Position numbers and translations under genes: made by a program
Notes under the pieces: model-generated
The model's input: the letters and a program-made list of their open reading frames with translations, nothing else
The model's database searches: none
Told to the model about the DNA's origin: nothing
NCBI GenBank assembly: GCA_947642455.1
Contig: CANRSN010000011.1
Coordinates: 1 to 62,485, forward strand
Direction: 5' to 3'
DNA: 62,485 bases
Origin: an uncultured Clostridiaceae bacterium
GTDB lineage: Bacteria > Bacillota > Clostridia > TANB77 > CAG-508
Shown here: positions 19,187-28,213 of the stretch, piece after piece
How the letters are laid out: each line of letters begins with the position of its first letter
Numbering within the stretch: position 1 is the first letter of the stretch

Positions 19187-19192
19187 TTAAAT

Positions 19193-21850
19193 TCACTTTA
19201 TTTTCTCTTTAATTCTTACCAAAGTATTCAAAGCATCGATTGGAGTTAATTGGTTCAAATCTATTTTATCAATTTCAGTCGCAATTTCTGCAAGTTTATA
19301 GTTACTCATATCAAGTTGACCTTCAACAACTTTTTTGCTTTCCTTTTCTACTTGTGACAAAACCTTTCCATTTAAAATATTTTTCTTCTCCAAAGAACGT
19401 AATATTTCATTTGCCCTTTTAGTAACATTTTTCGGTACACCTGCTAGTCTTGCAACATGTACACCATAGCTCTCATCTGTTCCACCAGACACAATTTTTC
19501 TCAAGAAAATAATATCTTCACCTTTTTCTTTTACTGCAATAGAATAATTCTTAATACCTTCTAATTTATTTTCTAAATCTGTCAATTCATGATAATGTGT
19601 TGCAAACAATGTTTTCGCTCCACATTTTTCCTTATCTGCAATATATTCTGCAACAGCCCAAGCAATAGAAAGTCCATCATATGTTGAAGTTCCTCTACCA
19701 ATTTCATCAAGAATTACCAAACTATTTGAAGTCGCATTTTTCAATATTGTAGCAACTTCCATCATTTCAACCATAAAAGTACTTTGTCCCATACTTAAAT
19801 CATCTGAAGCTCCAACTCTTGTGAAGATTTTATCTACCACACCAATTTTAGCATAAGATGCAGGTACAAAACTACCACATTGTGCCATTAAAGCAATTAA
19901 AGCAACTTGTCTCATATATGTAGACTTTCCAGCCATATTTGGACCTGTTATAATTGCAAGCCTTGAATCTTCCTTATCTAAATATGTATCATTTTGCACA
20001 AAACTACCTGCTGGTAGCATTTTTTCTATTACAGGGTGCCTTCCCTCTTTTATATCAATCTCACCACTATTATCAACTATTGGCTCTACAAAATTCATAT
20101 CCTCTGCTACAGTAGCAAACGAACATAGTACATCTAATGCAGAAACCGCTTCTGAAGTTTGCCTTAACCTTTTTATATTTTTATCTATTTCTTCTCTTAT
20201 TTCTACAAAAGCATTATATTCAAGATTTATAACCTTTTCTTCTGCTCCTAATATTTGATTTTCTAAATTCTTTAATTCTTCTGTTATATACCTTTCTCCA
20301 TTTGTTAAAGTTTGTTTTCTAACATACCTTTCTGGAACTAAGCTAACATTAGATTTTGTAACCTCTATGTAATACCCAAACACTCTGTTAAATCCTACTT
20401 TTAATCCTTTTATTCCTGTTTGTTCTCTTTCTCTTGCTTCTAGTTCTATTATCCACCTTTTTCCGTCAGTTGTTGCCTTTTTTAAAGTATCTATTTCTTC
20501 ATTATAACCAATTTTTATAATTCCACCTTCCTTAATTGTAATTGGTGGTTCATCTACAATTGCCTTATCTATTAATGTATATATATCTTTTAACTCATCT
20601 AATTTACTATATAATTCTTGCAATTTTTTCGACTTTGTATTTGATAATACTTTTTTTACCTCTGGCAATTGTCCTGCCGAATTTTTTAGTGACATTAAGT
20701 CTCTTCCATTTGCATTTCCATATGATATCTTTCCCGCAATTCTTTCTATATCATATACCTTTTTTAAGGCTTCTATTATATCACCTCTAAGAATTACATC
20801 TTGTTTCAATTCTTTTACTGCTTCTAATCTTTCATTAATTTCATCAACATCTATTAGAGGATCATTTAACCATCTTCTAAGTAGCCTACCACCCATAGAA
20901 GTTGAAGTTTTATCTAATACCCACAAAAGAGTACCTTTTTTTGATTTATCTCTCATTTTTTCAGTAATTTCTAAATTCCTTCTAGCATTTATATCTAAAG
21001 ACATATACTTAGTTGAATTATAGCAAATTATTTTATTTATATGATCTAGTTTTGTTTTTTGTGTATCTTCTAAATAAGTTAATAATCCATTTATTGAACT
21101 TACAGCAACTAAATTTTCTTTCATATTTTCTATAGTTTTATCTCTTTCATTTACAAAACTATATTTTAGAGCTAATTTTTCATATATTGGTTCAAAGCTC
21201 TCTTCTTTCACTCTTGATACATATACTTCAAATCTTTCTTTTATTTTATTTATTTCTTCTATTGATTCATACATAAATGGATTTACTACAAGCTCTGCTG
21301 GTGAATACCTTGATATCTCATCTAATAATTTAGGGAAATTATTTTCATCTGTTATTTGAGTTGTTCTAAACTCTCCTGTTGATATATCACACACACTTAT
21401 ACCAAAAAAAGTACCTGACTTATATATAGACATTATAAAATTATTTTTCTTTTCATCTAATAAATTACTTTCTATTACAGTTCCAGGTGTTACTACTCTT
21501 ATAACACCTCTTTCAACTATACCTTTTGTTGTTTTTGGATCCTCTAATTGTTCACAAATTGCAACTTTATAGCCTTTTTCTATTAACCTTGATATATATG
21601 TTTCTGCAGCATGAAAAGGAACTCCACACATAGGAGCTCTTTCCTCTTGTCCACATAATTTTCCAGTTAATGTTAATTCTAATTCTCTTGAAACTGTTAT
21701 TGCATCTTCAAAAAACATTTCATAAAAATCACCTAAACGATAAAATAATATGCAGTCCTCATATTCTTTTTTAGTTTCTAAATATTTTTGCATCATTGGT
21801 GAAAATTCTTCTATGTTAAAATCTTCTATTTTTGTTAGCTTCTCTGCCAT
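19193..21850 (-). CDS. mutS: DNA mismatch repair protein MutS
   Basis: About 885 residues from ATG at 21850 (MAEKLTKIEDF), 12 nt after AAAGGA; a TTG-led frame would extend to 21883. It recognises mismatches and recruits MutL. The N-terminal mismatch-binding domain has the Phe-x-Glu signature in FYEMFFEDA. The ATPase domain has GPNMAGKSTYMRQ (Walker A), DEIGRGTSTYDG (Walker B region) and FATHYHEL. Length fits the family. It follows miaB by about 70 bp, and no mutL is in view. The stop codon lies within the direct repeat flanking R3. Confidence 0.96.
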   Translation of the reverse strand: MAEKLTKIEDFNIEEFSPMMQKYLETKKEYEDCILFYRLGDFYEMFFEDAITVSRELELTLTGKLCGQEERAPMCGVPFHAAETYISRLIEKGYKVAICEQLEDPKTTKGIVERGVIRVVTPGTVIESNLLDEKKNNFIMSIYKSGTFFGISVCDISTGEFRTTQITDENNFPKLLDEISRYSPAELVVNPFMYESIEEINKIKERFEVYVSRVKEESFEPIYEKLALKYSFVNERDKTIENMKENLVAVSSINGLLTYLEDTQKTKLDHINKIICYNSTKYMSLDINARRNLEITEKMRDKSKKGTLLWVLDKTSTSMGGRLLRRWLNDPLIDVDEINERLEAVKELKQDVILRGDIIEALKKVYDIERIAGKISYGNANGRDLMSLKNSAGQLPEVKKVLSNTKSKKLQELYSKLDELKDIYTLIDKAIVDEPPITIKEGGIIKIGYNEEIDTLKKATTDGKRWIIELEAREREQTGIKGLKVGFNRVFGYYIEVTKSNVSLVPERYVRKQTLTNGERYITEELKNLENQILGAEEKVINLEYNAFVEIREEIDKNIKRLRQTSEAVSALDVLCSFATVAEDMNFVEPIVDNSGEIDIKEGRHPVIEKMLPAGSFVQNDTYLDKEDSRLAIITGPNMAGKSTYMRQVALIALMAQCGSFVPASYAKIGVVDKIFTRVGASDDLSMGQSTFMVEMMEVATILKNATSNSLVILDEIGRGTSTYDGLSIAWAVAEYIADKEKCGAKTLFATHYHELTDLENKLEGIKNYSIAVKEKGEDIIFLRKIVSGGTDESYGVHVARLAGVPKNVTKRANEILRSLEKKNILNGKVLSQVEKESKKVVEGQLDMSNYKLAEIATEIDKIDLNQLTPIDALNTLVRIKEKIK

Positions 21851-21922
21851 TATAAAATCCATTCCTTTCTTTTTTCTGTACAAATATTAATTAAGTAGCC
21901 TAGGTACATTTCCATAGTAACA

Positions 21923-23320
21923 TTATTTTATTTTTCCTTTTAAATACCACATATGTTCAGATAAAATTTCTATTGGTACTATTTTACCAATCAAACTTTT
22001 ATCTGCTTCAAAAACAACCACTTTGTTTGAGTAAGTTCTTCCTGTTAGCATATTTTCATTATTTTTGCTAGTTCCTTCAACTAAAACCTTTTGAATTGTT
22101 CCTATATATTCTTGATTTCTTTTTGCTATTTGTTCTTCTGCTAATTGTTTTAATTTATTAAACCTAGTATGTTTCACTTCTTCTGGTATTTGATTTTCCA
22201 TTCTATCCCCAGGAGTTCCAACTCTTCTTGAATATATAAACATAAACATTTGCTCAAACTTTACTTTTCTTACTACATCTAATGTATCTTCAAAGTCCTC
22301 TTCAGTTTCTCCTGGAAAGCCCACTATTATATCTGTTGAAAATACCACTTCTGGTATAGTACTTTTTATTTTATTTACCAACTCTAAATACTGCTCTTTT
22401 GTATATTTCCTATTCATAAATTTTAATACTTGTGTACTTCCTGACTGCAAAGGTAAATGAATTAACTTACATACTTTTTTACAATCTCTTATAGCTTCAA
22501 TCACATCATCTGTAAAATCCTTTGGATGTGGAGATATAAACTTAATATTTTCTATACCATCTATTTCATTTACAGCTCTTAACAATGTTGCAAATGAGTT
22601 TATTCCTTTATACTCTAATTCTGCTATTTTTCCATTTTCTCTTTCACTTCTCATGTATGAATTTACATTTTGACCTAAAAGAGTTATTTCTTTATATCCT
22701 TTTTTTGCTAACTCTTGTATCTCTTCTAATATGTTTTTAGGATTCCTGCTTCTTTCTCTTCCTCTTACATATGGAACTATACAATAGCTACAAAAATTAT
22801 TACAACCATTCATTATTGTAACTGAAGCACGTATATTATCATTCCTTTTTATTGGTAACCCTTCTATAACCTCTCCATCTATATGTAATATATCTTCTAT
22901 TCTTTTTCTTTCATTTAATATTTTATATATATCTTCTGGAAGTTTGTGTAGAGTATGTGTACCAAATACTATATCCACATATGGATAACTTTGTTTTATT
23001 TTTTCTACTATATGCTTTTCTTGCATCATACAGCCACCTATTGCTATTATTGTACCTTTTTGCTCTTTTTGCTTTTTTACTTCTCCTATTTTCCCAAATA
23101 GCTTTTCTTCTGCATTTTCTCTTACACAACATGTATTATATAATAGGAGGTCTGCTTCTTCTACAGTGTCAGTTTGTATATACCCCATTTGTGTAAGCAT
23201 TCCACTTATTTTTTCTGAGTCATTTTCATTTAATTGACACCCCATTGTTAATATGTGATATTTTAATTCTTTATTTTTTACGATTTCTTTTACTTTCTCT
23301 ATATATTCTTTTGCTTCCAA
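21923..23320 (-). CDS. miaB: tRNA-2-methylthio-N6-dimethylallyladenosine synthase MiaB
   Basis: A 465-residue radical-SAM methylthiotransferase that adds a methylthio group to i6A37 of tRNAs. The N-terminal UPF0004 domain carries three cysteines that hold the auxiliary cluster (GCQLNEND, NTCCVRENA, GGCMMQ). The radical-SAM CxxxCxxC motif is NFCSYCIVPYVRGRERSR at about residue 175. A C-terminal TRAM domain follows. The start codon is TTG (23318-23320), 8 nt after AAAGGAG, giving MEAKEYIEK. It lies just upstream of mutS. Confidence 0.95.
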   Translation of the reverse strand: MEAKEYIEKVKEIVKNKELKYHILTMGCQLNENDSEKISGMLTQMGYIQTDTVEEADLLLYNTCCVRENAEEKLFGKIGEVKKQKEQKGTIIAIGGCMMQEKHIVEKIKQSYPYVDIVFGTHTLHKLPEDIYKILNERKRIEDILHIDGEVIEGLPIKRNDNIRASVTIMNGCNNFCSYCIVPYVRGRERSRNPKNILEEIQELAKKGYKEITLLGQNVNSYMRSERENGKIAELEYKGINSFATLLRAVNEIDGIENIKFISPHPKDFTDDVIEAIRDCKKVCKLIHLPLQSGSTQVLKFMNRKYTKEQYLELVNKIKSTIPEVVFSTDIIVGFPGETEEDFEDTLDVVRKVKFEQMFMFIYSRRVGTPGDRMENQIPEEVKHTRFNKLKQLAEEQIAKRNQEYIGTIQKVLVEGTSKNNENMLTGRTYSNKVVVFEADKSLIGKIVPIEILSEHMWYLKGKIK

Positions 23321-23392
23321 TTTAATTCTCCTTTATACATTTTTCCCTATATGTTATCATAATTTTTGCCTTTTTTCAATAGTCAAAGTAAC

Positions 23393-23450
23393 AAAATGGG
23401 ACGGAGCAAATCGGGACAATATTGTCCCAAAAGGGACAGACCAATGTAAT
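23393..23450 (+). repeat. 58-bp GGGAC repeat, copy 2
   Basis: The same sequence as at 9830-9886 in reverse orientation: GGGACGGAGCAAATCGGGAC, a dyad AATATT, then GTCCCAAAAGGGACAGACC. It lies upstream of miaB and abuts the degenerate palindromic element R4. The two copies differ at only a few positions around the central dyad. Confidence 0.85.
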
Positions 23451-23458
23451 ATTTCTCA

Positions 23459-23648
23459 GAGAAAAGAACAATTTGTTATAATTCACAGATATTAATATCT
23501 ATTTAAACAATATAATATTTATTTTAACGAAGTTTTTCTTAAGGAAAGCTCCCACAATACAAATAACCTAGAGCTACCCACGAAGCCAGTAGAAAACTTA
23601 GAATATATATAACTATAACACATTGTTTTAAGCGCAAAAAAAGAATGC
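23459..23648 (+). repeat. Palindromic element copy R4 (degenerate)
   Basis: The left arm is well preserved (AATTTGTTATAATTCACAG, then ATATAATATTTATTTTAACG). The core is mutated but alignable (AGCTCCCACA, CGAAGCCAGT). The right arm is largely eroded and no longer pairs well. It seems to be an old copy between rpmE and miaB. Confidence 0.75.
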
Positions 23649-23674
23649 CCTTCATAGACCATTCCATTTCATTT

Positions 23675-23875
23675 TTATTGTATTCCATATTTCTTCTTAA
23701 ATTTATCTGCTCTACCACCTGTTGTTTCTCTTTTTAAGTTTCCTGTCCAATATGGATGACATTTTGAACAAACATCAACTTTCATTTCTGATTTTGTTGA
23801 ATTTGTTTTCATTACGTTTCCACAAGCACATGTTATTGTTGCTTCTTTATATTCTGGATGTATTTCTGTTTTCAT
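23675..23875 (-). CDS. rpmE: 50S ribosomal protein L31 (zinc-binding type)
   Basis: A 66-residue protein beginning MKTEIHPEYKEATITCACG with the four zinc-ligand cysteines (CAC and CSKC) of the C+ form of L31, and the usual KFKKKYG end. It sits on the large ribosomal subunit at the central protuberance bridge. In species with both forms, the zinc form is replaced under zinc shortage; no paralogue is seen here. Confidence 0.96.
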   Translation of the reverse strand: MKTEIHPEYKEATITCACGNVMKTNSTKSEMKVDVCSKCHPYWTGNLKRETTGGRADKFKKKYGIQ

Positions 23876-23951
23876 TATGTATTCACCTCTTCCTCTCTTA
23901 TTTAAAAATATCGTTTTTTATGATAACATATTTTTTTGCTTTTTTCAATAC

Positions 23952-24098
23952 TTATTTTTTATTTTCTTCTAAATATACTACTGTAGCTGCAAGTTCTTCT
24001 TCAAATGACATTTTGTTTACTAATTTTGATACTATATTAAATAAACATGCAATTAATAATATTAATAATAATACTTTTTTCCAAATTTTTGCCACCAT
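23952..24098 (-). CDS. Small single-pass membrane protein (48 residues)
   Basis: An ATG at 24098, 7 nt after a strong GGAGG, opens a 48-residue frame ending TAA at 23952. Residues 8-27 are a hydrophobic segment (VLLLILLIACLFNIVSK), preceded by basic residues and followed by a cytoplasm-type charged tail (MSFEEELAATVVYLEENKK). The good ribosome binding site and typical composition argue for a real gene between rpmE and repeat R5. Function unknown. Confidence 0.65.
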   Translation of the reverse strand: MVAKIWKKVLLLILLIACLFNIVSKLVNKMSFEEELAATVVYLEENKK

Positions 24099-24180
24099 TT
24101 GAATTCCTCCTTACTTCTACTACATATTTAATTATACTATATTTTTTATTTTTGTCAATATGTCCTGAATTTTTTCAGCA

Positions 24181-24386
24181 AAAAAGAGTACAATTTGTTA
24201 CATTTCACAGATATAACATTCACTTAAGTACTATAATATTTGTATTGAAAAAGTTTTGCGCAGGGAAGCTCCCAGAGTGGACATGACCCAGAGCGATTGG
24301 CGAAGCCAGTAAAAAACTTTGCCAATACAAATATTATAGTACTTATATGCTTCTAACTTTAATCTGTGAAATGTAACAATTTGTAG
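24181..24386 (+). repeat. Palindromic element copy R5
   Basis: Left end AAAAAGAGTACAATTTGTTA; arms AGTACTATAATATTTGTATT pair with the right side. The core is identical to that of R1. Next to the core both arms carry GTATTG/CAATAC where R3 has ATTTTA-type sequence, so the pairing is kept although the bases differ. The right end stops 11 bp before the stop codon of the gene at 24397. Confidence 0.9.
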
Positions 24387-24396
24387 TATTGTGGCT

Positions 24397-24900
24397 TTAA
24401 TATCCCAATTCTTCAAGTATTTTATTAACTTCATCTTTATAAGCTGTATCTACATTCAAGTATACAACTGTATTCTCAATTCTTGAAACTACCATATAGT
24501 TTCCCCCAGATAATAATGTATATTTAGAAAAATTCTTTCCATTTATATTTGTCTCAGCTGAAGAATTTGATTTTCTTGATTCAAACCTTGTTACATTATT
24601 ATCATAAAATCCCATTGCAGTAGATTCATCTGATAATTCATAAAATTCTATTTGATACCCATAATCTTCATCTGCTGCTATATATGCTTGGATAACATAA
24701 TCATATTGTATAAACTGATCTACTGCATTTTCTGTTATATAGCTTTTTTCTTCCATTTTTGTTACAAATTGATTTGCTGTTATAGGAGTTTTCTCCTGAT
24801 TTACCAATGATATTATTCCAAATACTGACACTATTGCTATAACTGATATTATAGCTATTATTCCAATTACTATTATTGCTATTTTTGCACCTTTACTCAT
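24397..24900 (-). CDS. Membrane-anchored protein of unknown function
   Basis: A 167-residue protein with an N-terminal transmembrane helix (residues 6-34, rich in Ile/Val) that leaves about 130 residues probably outside the cell. The exported part looks like a compact alpha/beta domain (about residues 40-167) with no cysteines or known catalytic motif. It is the last gene of the run that contains the Ig-like surface protein and the MoxR operon, 31 bp after the surface protein gene, so it may belong to the same envelope function. Not recognised further. Confidence 0.7.
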   Translation of the reverse strand: MSKGAKIAIIVIGIIAIISVIAIVSVFGIISLVNQEKTPITANQFVTKMEEKSYITENAVDQFIQYDYVIQAYIAADEDYGYQIEFYELSDESTAMGFYDNNVTRFESRKSNSSAETNINGKNFSKYTLLSGGNYMVVSRIENTVVYLNVDTAYKDEVNKILEELGY

Positions 24901-24931
24901 TTTTATTTCCCCTTTTCTAAAATTATTTAAT

Positions 24932-26317
24932 TTAAAAATTATTTTTCTTGTATTGTCTATATGAAAATACTCCTGCCCCTACTATTGCTAATCCTACTAT
25001 TACCCAAACTATAATATTTTCACCAGTTTGTGGTATTTCTCCTTTAGCAATAGTATTATCTGTATTATTAGTATTATTTACATTTTCAAAGTCAGCCCAC
25101 TTAAAATCTGAAGATCCATAGAAAAATAACCACCAATCATCTTTATTAACACTTGCTCTAGCCAAAGTTACTGCTTCTGGAGATGTATATTTTCCATTTT
25201 CATCATCAGCTTTTATATATAAAAAGTAGTATGCTTCATTTTCTAATCCACTTAAACTAATGACACTTTGTCCAGTAGTATATGCTTCTCCTGCTTGATA
25301 TTCTATAGCAAAACTGTCATCTTTGTCTGCATTAACAGTTTTATTAAAAATTCCATTACTTGATTTTGCAAAAGATAATAATGTTGCAAACCCAGAAGAA
25401 TCTTGACTTTTTATTTTTTGTAAAATAGAATTATCTGTAATTTTACCTACTTTTATTTGTATTTTTCTATTATTTTCTTTTGAATGTGTAAATGTTGTTA
25501 CTAATTGATCTGTATACTTTGTCATAAAAGTTGCATGAAAAGCATCTGTATATTTAGATTCTGCATATCTTTCAAGTTTCTTTCCATAAGAAACAATCTC
25601 TTTTTCATCAACAGTTTTTTCTTCTAATATGGAAACATATAAATCTTGATTCAATTCCACATAACTAGACACTTTTGAATTATCTATTATTGTAAATGTT
25701 TTTGTATCTTTATTATACGCTAACTTCATTATTTCATCAGATGCTTTGTCTGTTACACTTGGTTTATTGCTATTTGAGGTTATAATCATATAATAAAATC
25801 TATCATCTCTTGGTACAACATTAGTAACTTGAACTGTTGCCTTAGATATACCATCTTTTTTTAATTCAAATTTAGCTTTTGAAAAATCTGTCCAATCGCT
25901 ATCATTTGGTTCATCACTTGATGTATCTTTTGCTTTTACTGTTACTGTGCAAGTTGCAGATTTATCACTTCCCTTTGCTGTAATTACTGCTGTACCTTCT
26001 TTTATTCCTTTAACTACACCACTAGAATTTACTGTAGCAATTGAATTATTACTACTCGTCCATGTTATAGTTGAATTTTTAGAAGATGATGCTGTTAATT
26101 GTATAGTTTCTTCCACTTTTACATCTACAGAATTTTTATTGATTGTAACTGTTTCTTCTTGTTCTCTTGCCCTTACTTCACTTTCTCCTTCAGCTTGTAG
26201 AGCTGTATCACCCTCTGGCTCTAACCCTTTATTTGATGCTTTTACAGTATATAAGCTAAAACATTCTAAAAACATTAATACTATTAAAATTATTCCTACT
26301 ATTATTTTCTTTTTCAT
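24932..26317 (-). CDS. Sortase-anchored surface protein with a Big2 Ig-like domain
   Basis: About 461 residues. A signal peptide (residues 1-28) is followed by a bacterial Ig-like Big2 domain (about 60-125; pattern TITWTSSNNSIATVNSSG, then GTAVITAKG), a long unrecognised domain (about 140-370), and a C-terminal cell-wall sorting signal: IPQTGE, a hydrophobic helix, and a basic tail (RQYKKNNF). IPQTG is a variant of LPXTG, so a sortase should link it to peptidoglycan. I chose the second of two adjacent ATGs because GGAGG is then 6 nt away. It follows the MoxR/VWA operon by 175 bp. Confidence 0.85.
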   Translation of the reverse strand: MKKKIIVGIILIVLMFLECFSLYTVKASNKGLEPEGDTALQAEGESEVRAREQEETVTINKNSVDVKVEETIQLTASSSKNSTITWTSSNNSIATVNSSGVVKGIKEGTAVITAKGSDKSATCTVTVKAKDTSSDEPNDSDWTDFSKAKFELKKDGISKATVQVTNVVPRDDRFYYMIITSNSNKPSVTDKASDEIMKLAYNKDTKTFTIIDNSKVSSYVELNQDLYVSILEEKTVDEKEIVSYGKKLERYAESKYTDAFHATFMTKYTDQLVTTFTHSKENNRKIQIKVGKITDNSILQKIKSQDSSGFATLLSFAKSSNGIFNKTVNADKDDSFAIEYQAGEAYTTGQSVISLSGLENEAYYFLYIKADDENGKYTSPEAVTLARASVNKDDWWLFFYGSSDFKWADFENVNNTNNTDNTIAKGEIPQTGENIIVWVIVGLAIVGAGVFSYRQYKKNNF

Positions 26318-26495
26318 CATTTTCCTCCATCTACTATAAAATTAATAAATAATTTAATTAAATATTATACATATTTTTATTATCGTTAACTTTTTTCAGC
26401 ATATCTAACCCTCACTCCTTTCAAATTTTTGTCTAAGCTTTGTTGTATTTTATAATATTTATATATCTAATACAAAAATTTAAAATTACAATATC

Positions 26496-27176
26496 TTACC
26501 AATTCTTTTCTGTTTTATCATAATCATTTCTATAATTTTTGTATTGATTTTCTATTTCTCTTTGTTCTTTTGTTGCTTCTTCCTTTATGTTTTTAATTTT
26601 ATCTTCTATTTTTTCAGAATTATCTTTAGTTTCTGTTTGTTCTTCTTTATCATTTTCATTACTACTATCATCTTTTTGTATTTTTTTTAACCTTTGTATT
26701 TCCTTTTGAATATCTTCTTTCAACTGCTGTGCTTTTTGGCTATGTCCATTTTTATTATTCTTATTCGCACATCCATTTTCAGTTAAGACATCTATTGCAT
26801 TTTCATATGTTTTTATTGCATCTTTTATACTATCTTGATCGTTCTCATTTAGTTGAACAGTTTTGCAAATTGCAAGTGCATAATTAATTCTAATACTACA
26901 TTCCTTATATTTTGGAACTATAGTATTTAACGCCTTTTTATACTCTTCTATTGCACTTTCATAATTGCCATTTTGGTAAAGGACATTTCCATAATTGTAA
27001 TTTGCAACATATTTTTGTGGAAAGTTAATGTATGTTAGTGCTTTAGCTTGACTTTCTGAATACTGTCCATTATTGTATTTTTCTAATAAAATGCTACTTG
27101 CTACAATGTTATATGCAAATTTTAATGTAAAACAAATTAGTATTATATAAATTGCAATTATTATTTTTCTTTTCAC
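26496..27176 (-). CDS. Membrane-anchored TPR protein of the MoxR/VWA operon
   Basis: 226 residues. One N-terminal membrane segment (residues 5-25), then tetratricopeptide-like helices (NYGNVLYQNGNYESAIEEYK at about 62-81 is a clear TPR), then a highly charged C-terminal coiled region rich in Lys and Glu. The GTG start overlaps the stop of the VWA gene (GTGA, 4 bp), so the two are translationally coupled. In Bat-type operons a TPR protein often follows the VWA genes and is thought to act as a scaffold. Confidence 0.8.
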   Translation of the reverse strand: MKRKIIIAIYIILICFTLKFAYNIVASSILLEKYNNGQYSESQAKALTYINFPQKYVANYNYGNVLYQNGNYESAIEEYKKALNTIVPKYKECSIRINYALAICKTVQLNENDQDSIKDAIKTYENAIDVLTENGCANKNNKNGHSQKAQQLKEDIQKEIQRLKKIQKDDSSNENDKEEQTETKDNSEKIEDKIKNIKEEATKEQREIENQYKNYRNDYDKTEKNW

Positions 27177-28213
27177 TGCATTCTCCTCTTTTTTATTATA
27201 AAGTCTATTATAAGTAAAATTACTAAAGGTATTGCAAAATAGTAATATATATCTTGGTATACGCTTATCTTTTCTTCCATTGTTTGTGATTCAGACAACT
27301 GTTGTTTTATGTTACTTATTTTATAATTAATATTTGACGTTTTGTTCATTTGTATATAGTCAATTCCCAAATCTTTTGCTATTTTTTTTAAATTTTTTTC
27401 ATCTATTCTTGAAATTGCTGTTGTCATTTCGTAATTATCATAATAATAAATATAGTAATATTCACTAGTAGGATCATTTTCATATAGGCTATTTATCATT
27501 TTTCCACCTGTAGTTGTTCCATAACCTAAAACTGCACCATTTGAAATATATTGTGATATACTTGTAAATGACTCTAACACTTCGCCCTTTTTAGTTATTT
27601 CTCCATCTGTTACAAAAAACACTATAAATTTTGAATTTCCATTTTGTCTTTTTTGTTCTTCTCTCAATGTTTTCTCAAGTATTTCCTTTGCTAAATTCAT
27701 TGAGCTTCCTTTTGCATAAATGTCATCTTCAAGTCTTATAGCTTTTAGCTCAGCTTGTACCATATCTGTATCTGTTGTAAATGGAATTACTCTTTGTGCT
27801 GTATCTCCAAATGTAATAATTGAAAATTTACAATTAGATAACTCCTCTACAATATAGCAACAATCATTTATTACTCCCTCAAGCCTTTCTTTGTTTCCAT
27901 TATAGTCCAATGCTTTCATACTAATACTTGTATCTACAACAAATAAAATATTAGTATCTGAATTAACTGCCATCGTTTCTCCATTTGGAACCATGAATCG
28001 CAAATTTATAATAAATATCAAAATAACAATTGCTATTTTTATTGATGAATTTAAAATATGTTGCTTAATTAAATTCTTTTGCCTTAATGTTATTTCATTA
28101 TTCAATTTATTTTTAATCATATTCCTTATTTGTACATTATAAATTATAAGTACTATTGCTATAATACAAATTATAGTCATAAGCCAAATAGGAATTATTG
28201 GGTTTATTATCAT
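27173..28213 (-). CDS. VWA-domain membrane protein (BatA/BatB-like), second copy
   Basis: 346 residues with two N-terminal membrane helices (residues 7-27 and about 50-70), a von Willebrand factor A domain with the MIDAS signature VVDTSIS (DxSxS) at about residue 92, and a C-terminal membrane helix (about 322-340). This is the BatA/BatB topology. The start ATGA overlaps the previous gene by 4 bp. Such proteins are partners of MoxR ATPases; the metal-ion adhesion site suggests protein-protein binding at the membrane face. The exact role is not established in Clostridia. Confidence 0.87.
   Translation of the reverse strand: MIINPIIPIWLMTIICIIAIVLIIYNVQIRNMIKNKLNNEITLRQKNLIKQHILNSSIKIAIVILIFIINLRFMVPNGETMAVNSDTNILFVVDTSISMKALDYNGNKERLEGVINDCCYIVEELSNCKFSIITFGDTAQRVIPFTTDTDMVQAELKAIRLEDDIYAKGSSMNLAKEILEKTLREEQKRQNGNSKFIVFFVTDGEITKKGEVLESFTSISQYISNGAVLGYGTTTGGKMINSLYENDPTSEYYYIYYYDNYEMTTAISRIDEKNLKKIAKDLGIDYIQMNKTSNINYKISNIKQQLSESQTMEEKISVYQDIYYYFAIPLVILLIIDFIIKKRRMQ

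Noticed and set aside
24231-24434. Possible peptide read through the element core (containing QSLWVMSTLGASLRKT), also seen at 43369-43557
   Set aside because: The same residues appear only because the core is repeated. The start codons differ, no ribosome binding site is present and the flanks are not conserved as protein.
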